Below are positions 7,587-9,684 of a stretch of DNA of 9,684 bases, piece after piece (position 1 is the stretch's first letter; every line of letters begins with the position of its first letter). Source of the DNA: Alkaliphilus sp. (GTDB lineage Bacteria; Bacillota; Clostridia; Peptostreptococcales; Natronincolaceae); assembly GCA_023230535.1 (NCBI GenBank), contig JALNXC010000027.1:1-9684 (forward strand), in the 5' to 3' direction. The translations under genes and the position numbers were made by a program. The notes under the pieces are model-generated. The model saw nothing but the letters and a program-made list of their open reading frames with translations, was not told the origin of the DNA and ran no database searches.

Positions 7587-8195
7587 ATGGAGCTTGCGAG
7601 GGGAGAGAAAACTTATATCAAGAAACTTGGGAAAGAACATATAGACCTCATGCAAAATTGGGGCAGACATGGGAACCCTCTGTTTTCCTGCTATAATTTC
7701 CCGCATATGAGCGAAAGGCAAAAAGATTGTTGGTATAGAAACAAAACACGGGGGTTTTCAAAAAAATGTTTTGTTGTTTTTAATGATTGCAATCAATTAG
7801 TAGGGTATATTTCGTTGAGAAATATCAGAATCTTCAAAAAAACCGGTGAATTGGGTATAGTATTCGATCCTAACAATATAGATCGAGGATATGGAACGGA
7901 CGGGTTAAAGGCTTTTTTGAGATATTATTTCGAAATATTGAAGATGAGAGCCCTCTATTTAAAGGTATCTATTTTTAACAAGAGAGCACAAAGGTGCTAT
8001 AAAAAGGCCGGCTTCAGGTTATCCGATATAGTCACGGAAGAATTTGAAGATCAGAGCCTGCCTATTTTTCAGGATGATTATTTTATTCCGTACAGGCATT
8101 TTTTTAAATTGGAAAATGAAAGGATAAAGTGCCAGTTTATCGATATGGTCATCACAAGGGATAGATATTATTTAGAGGTGAAGGACGAGAGATAA
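7587..8195 (+). CDS. GNAT family N-acetyltransferase (RimJ/RimL-like)
   Basis: This is a cytosolic acetyl-CoA dependent acetyltransferase of 202 residues; the substrate is unknown. The acetyl-CoA pyrophosphate-binding motif A is ELGIVFDPNNIDRGYGTDG (88-106), with the R/Q-x-x-G-x-G/A signature as RGYGTDG. The downstream motif B is SIFNKRAQRCYKKAGF (128-143), with N131 and Y138 in the usual positions. The fold spans about 8-150. A C-terminal tail of about 50 residues rich in aromatic and charged residues follows. The ATG at 7587 has AGGTGG at 7575-7580, six bases away; an in-frame TTG at 7566 is possible but has a weaker site. It starts 29 bases after the dnaB stop and so is probably co-transcribed with it. 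Protein N-terminal, antibiotic or small-molecule acetylation are all possible. Confidence 0.85.
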   Translation: MELARGEKTYIKKLGKEHIDLMQNWGRHGNPLFSCYNFPHMSERQKDCWYRNKTRGFSKKCFVVFNDCNQLVGYISLRNIRIFKKTGELGIVFDPNNIDRGYGTDGLKAFLRYYFEILKMRALYLKVSIFNKRAQRCYKKAGFRLSDIVTEEFEDQSLPIFQDDYFIPYRHFFKLENERIKCQFIDMVITRDRYYLEVKDER

Positions 8196-8254
8196 CAGGC
8201 ATTTTGATTTCGGTTTTTGATTTTTAGTACGAATTAGGTCATAAATTGACGGTT

Positions 8255-8306
8255 TTATCCACACTATCCACGGTTGGCTGTGTATAAGATTGAATTTTGT
8301 GTATTT
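8255..8306. promoter_or_regulatory. DnaA-box cluster
   Basis: TTATCCACA (8255-8263) is a perfect consensus DnaA box. Directly abutting is CTATCCACG (8264-8272), 7 of 9 matches. On the opposite strand TGTGTATAA (8279-8287) reads TTATACACA, which fits TTATNCACA exactly. A weaker opposite-strand match, TGTGTATTT, is at 8298-8306. The first and third boxes face each other as an inverted repeat. The group is compact, intergenic and beside AT-rich DNA, which favours real DnaA binding over chance. Whether it acts in gene control, DnaA titration or initiation is not shown. Confidence 0.6.
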
Positions 8307-8323
8307 TATTAAAATAATGTTAA

Positions 8324-8348
8324 ATATGTATGATATGTATTGATGTAT
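8324..8348. repeat. Short AT-rich tandem repeats
   Basis: ATATGTATG (8324-8332), ATATGTATTG (8333-8342) and ATGTAT (8343-8348) form about three imperfect tandem copies. They lie within the AT-rich tract directly to the right of the DnaA boxes, a layout reminiscent of an unwinding element, although chance in AT-rich DNA is possible. Confidence 0.4.
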
Positions 8349-8422
8349 AAATTGGTGAGTATTAAAGCATCTTAATAGAGATACAATATTTTTTGTAAAA
8401 TAACAGATGTTATGGGTAATAA

Positions 8423-8454
8423 TTGTTACACGGCGGTTTTTGCCCGTTTATAAT
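8423..8454 (+). promoter_or_regulatory. Candidate distal promoter for the DUF1858 gene
   Basis: A perfect -10 TATAAT lies at 8449-8454. The -35 is weak: TTGTTA (8423-8428) at a long 20-base spacing, or TTACAC (8426-8431) at 17 bases. Transcription would give a leader of roughly 90 bases. Confidence 0.35.
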
Positions 8455-8484
8455 GATTTAATGTCACTGAGCCGGTTTTTGTTA

Positions 8485-8513
8485 TTGATTATGTAAAATA
8501 AAAGTGATACTAT
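8485..8513 (+). promoter_or_regulatory. Candidate proximal promoter for the DUF1858 gene
   Basis: TTGATT (8485-8490) is followed after 17 bases by TACTAT (8508-8513), preceded by TGA to form an extended -10 (TGATACTAT). Each box matches the sigma-A consensus at 4 of 6 positions. The start of transcription would be about 30 bases before the ATG at 8552. Confidence 0.45.
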
Positions 8514-8551
8514 TATATAAGTTTAAATATTTTTTGAGGAGGGGTAATAAA

Positions 8552-8755
8552 ATGGCTATAATTACAAAAGATATGACTGTTGCCGAAGTTTTAAGAATTG
8601 ATCAGGGAGCAGCAGCCGTTTTCTTGAATTTTGGTCTTAAGTGTCTTGGCTGACCCGGGGCTACAATGGAGAATTTAGAGATGGCCAGTAGGATACATGG
8701 CATAAATGTTGATGATTTATTAGCTGAGTTGAATAGATTTTTTAAATCAAGATAA
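8552..8755 (+). CDS. DUF1858 protein with in-frame TGA: probable selenoprotein (CLGU)
   Basis: This is a 67-codon gene of the DUF1858 / hybrid-cluster-associated redox-disulfide type, a small cytosolic domain with a CxxC motif whose biochemical role is unresolved. Codons 1-33 read MAIITKDMTVAEVLR... FLNFGLKCLG. Codon 34 (8651-8653) is TGA, and codons 35-67 continue in frame as PGATMENLEMASRIHGINVDDL, ending at TAA (8753-8755). Family members have CLGCP at this point, so the TGA replaces the second cysteine, giving C31-L-G-U34. GAGGAGGGG (8536-8544) is a strong ribosome site. The sequence on both sides of the TGA is conserved, which argues against decay. DUF2508 and gdpP use TGA as a normal stop, so general reassignment is unlikely. 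A gene caller would stop at 8653 or miss the gene. Alternatives are a nonsense mutation or sequencing error (TGC or TGT to TGA). Confidence 0.85.
8651..8691 (+). promoter_or_regulatory. Candidate bacterial SECIS hairpin after the TGA codon
   Basis: Fold A: CUAC (8661-8664) pairs with GUAG (8688-8691) and UGG (8667-8669) with CCA (8685-8687), with AA bulged at 8665-8666. The apical region starts 17 bases after the TGA and carries G at its second position. Fold B, exclusive of A: CUA (8661-8663) with UAG (8676-8678) and AAU (8665-8667) with AUU (8673-8675), with loop GGAGA (8668-8672). Both put a G early in the loop, as bacterial SECIS elements do. The base after UGA is C. I did this by eye; no energy was calculated. 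Confidence 0.5.
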
Positions 8756-8758
8756 TTG

Positions 8759-8785
8759 ATGGGCGAGCTTTGCTCGCCCATTTTT
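8759..8785 (+). terminator. Strong intrinsic terminator after the DUF1858 gene
   Basis: ATGGGCGAGC (8759-8768) pairs perfectly with GCTCGCCCAT (8772-8781) around a 3-base loop, followed by T residues to 8785. It begins three bases after the TAA of the selenoprotein gene. On the minus strand the hairpin begins just after the dnaC stop (8784-8786), but no T-run follows in that direction, so it should work mainly for the plus strand. Confidence 0.9.
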
Positions 8786-9683
8786 ATATATTCCTTTCCC
8801 ACCTCAAATCCTTGCCAAAAAAGTGAAGCACGGTAAATTTTGAAAAGAGGCGTGAAAAGATGCGATCATCATAACGATCCATTATTTCTTTGGGAGAAAG
8901 ATTTGTAGATATTATCGTTTTTTTGTTAGAGAGGAGCCGGCTGTTAATAATATTAAATAATTCACTATTTGTAAATGTATTGGTCATTTCAGTACCTAAG
9001 TCGTCTATAATCAATAAATCTGCTTCAAATAAAAGATCATATTTGTCCTTATCGCCATTTTTTCCGAATCTTATCTCTTCTAATATTTCCAGAAGTTTGA
9101 AGGCGGTTTGATAAATTACAATTTTTTCTCTATCCAGCAACGATTTTGCTATACAGTTAGCTAAGAATGTTTTTCCCGTACCCGTCTCACCGTAAAATAA
9201 CAGATTGTCCTCATCGTTTACATCAAAATTAAATACGAATCCTTCGCATATATTGAGTGTATTCATCATATTTTGTTTAGGTGTCAATGATTGACCGTCA
9301 AAGGGTTCATCCGAAAAAATATCCAGATTGAAAGATTGAAAGTTTTCTTTTTCCAATATATCGGATAAATTTGACATATTATATGTGTAAACAATGAGCT
9401 GTTGCTTAAAACATTTGCATTTTCGGCCATCGGGTAAAAAGCCCGTATCACTGCAATTTGTACAGAGAAAACTATCATCCAAATATTGCAACGGAATATT
9501 GTTTTCTGTCAACAAAATAGCCCGTTTTTGTTTGAGTTGATCCAGTTCCTGTCTAAAATTCCTTATGGTTTTCTCGGGATCATCCGAGCCCCGTATCAAT
9601 GATCTGGAAATTTCTATGCCTATCTTTTGAAGTTTTTCGTCAATTTCCTGTATTCTGGGCACCCTGCCATATATCTCCCGCAA
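8784..9683 (-). CDS. dnaC: DnaC/DnaI-type helicase loader, AAA+ ATPase, N-terminus beyond the window
   Basis: This ATPase loads the DnaB helicase on DNA; the Bacillus counterpart is DnaI. About 299 residues are visible. The first visible codon is TTG and family members continue upstream, so roughly 20-30 N-terminal residues are probably missing at the right edge. An N-terminal helical segment (about 1-65) precedes a Cys cluster CTNCSDTGFLPDGRKCKC (74-91; C74, C77, C89, C91), which fits a zinc-binding helicase-interaction domain. The AAA+ module follows: Walker A GETGTGKT (165-172), Walker B LLIIDDLG (223-230), sensor STNL (259-262) and the arginine-finger region DRIFSRL (273-279). The C-terminus is complete, with TAA at 8784-8786 partly inside the convergent terminator's T-tract. 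It faces the DUF1858 gene. Its promoter lies outside the window. Confidence 0.93.
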   Translation of the reverse strand: MREIYGRVPRIQEIDEKLQKIGIEISRSLIRGSDDPEKTIRNFRQELDQLKQKRAILLTENNIPLQYLDDSFLCTNCSDTGFLPDGRKCKCFKQQLIVYTYNMSNLSDILEKENFQSFNLDIFSDEPFDGQSLTPKQNMMNTLNICEGFVFNFDVNDEDNLLFYGETGTGKTFLANCIAKSLLDREKIVIYQTAFKLLEILEEIRFGKNGDKDKYDLLFEADLLIIDDLGTEMTNTFTNSELFNIINSRLLSNKKTIISTNLSPKEIMDRYDDRIFSRLFSKFTVLHFFGKDLRWERNI

Positions 9684-9684
9684 T

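Larger units (their letters stand above)
8196..8551. other. 356-base intergenic region with DnaA-type boxes, AT-rich tract and promoters
   Basis: No gene is seen. The left part holds a cluster of DnaA-box matches (8255-8306). It is followed by a very AT-rich tract (about 8288-8400) with short tandem repeats around 8324-8348. The right part holds two promoter candidates and the ribosome site of the DUF1858 gene. There is no clear terminator for the GNAT gene. Confidence 0.65.

Noticed and set aside
8196..8400. Calling the region the chromosomal replication origin oriC
   Set aside because: dnaA and dnaN are not in view and the left-hand genes point toward the site. DnaA boxes alone are not enough.
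8552..8653. Reading the DUF1858 gene as a 33-residue protein ending at TGA
   Set aside because: The conserved second half of the domain continues in the same frame after the TGA and ends at a TAA followed at once by a terminator. A truncated peptide would lose the core of the domain.
8651..8653. TGA read as tryptophan (alternative genetic code)
   Set aside because: DUF2508 and gdpP both end with TGA at positions fitting family C-termini, and homologues have cysteine, not tryptophan, at this site.
8602..8802. Minus-strand 66-residue ORF over the DUF1858 gene
   Set aside because: It is a shadow of the plus-strand gene and terminator, with no ribosome site and no recognisable family.
8890..9111. 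Plus-strand 73-residue ORF inside dnaC
   Set aside because: It lies opposite the conserved AAA+ module of dnaC, including Walker B, and has no supporting signal.
1..9684. CRISPR arrays, tRNA or rRNA genes, IS elements, prophage genes
   Set aside because: I saw no spaced direct repeats, no cloverleaf or rRNA sequence, and no transposase, integrase or phage structural motifs.

Overview
The window looks like chromosomal DNA of an anaerobic, AT-rich, endospore-forming member of the Clostridia (Bacillota). The evidence is a bofA gene (sporulation), the conserved Firmicutes run yybS-like / gdpP / rplI / dnaB, a clostridial-type DnaC loader, strong purine-rich ribosome binding sites, and a probable selenocysteine-containing DUF1858 protein. 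I cannot name a genus from sequence alone.

Layout from left to right. Positions 1-1050 hold the 3' part of trpB (tryptophan synthase beta), with no trpA behind it. A gene-poor stretch follows (1051-1452) with a probable terminator and a perfect palindrome. Next come yaaL-like DUF2508 (1453-1755) and bofA (1969-2235). The stop codon of bofA lies inside a long, perfect GC-rich hairpin that resembles dispersed REP-like palindromes and may also act as a terminator. A co-directional replication and c-di-AMP cluster then runs from 2414 to 8195: a MazG-like protein, a DUF2232/YybS-like membrane protein, the c-di-AMP phosphodiesterase GdpP, ribosomal protein bL9, the replicative helicase DnaB and a GNAT acetyltransferase. 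gdpP and rplI overlap by 4 bases, rplI and dnaB are one base apart, and the GNAT gene starts 29 bases after dnaB.

The intergenic region 8196-8551 carries a tight group of DnaA-box matches beside a very AT-rich tract with short tandem repeats, then one or two promoters. These promoters probably serve the most interesting gene of the window. This is a 67-codon DUF1858 gene (8552-8755) whose second CxxC cysteine codon is replaced by an in-frame TGA, giving CLGU. Reading continues in frame through conserved family sequence to a TAA, and a possible SECIS-type hairpin lies just after the TGA. It ends at a strong intrinsic terminator. The convergent minus-strand gene 8784-9683 is the helicase loader DnaC/DnaI, cut by the right edge.

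Functionally, the centre of the window joins replication (DnaB helicase, its loader, possible DnaA sites), second-messenger turnover (GdpP) and translation (bL9). The selenoprotein gene is an independent single-gene unit inserted between the helicase and loader genes. TGA is used as an ordinary stop by two genes here (DUF2508 and gdpP), so TGA is not globally reassigned.
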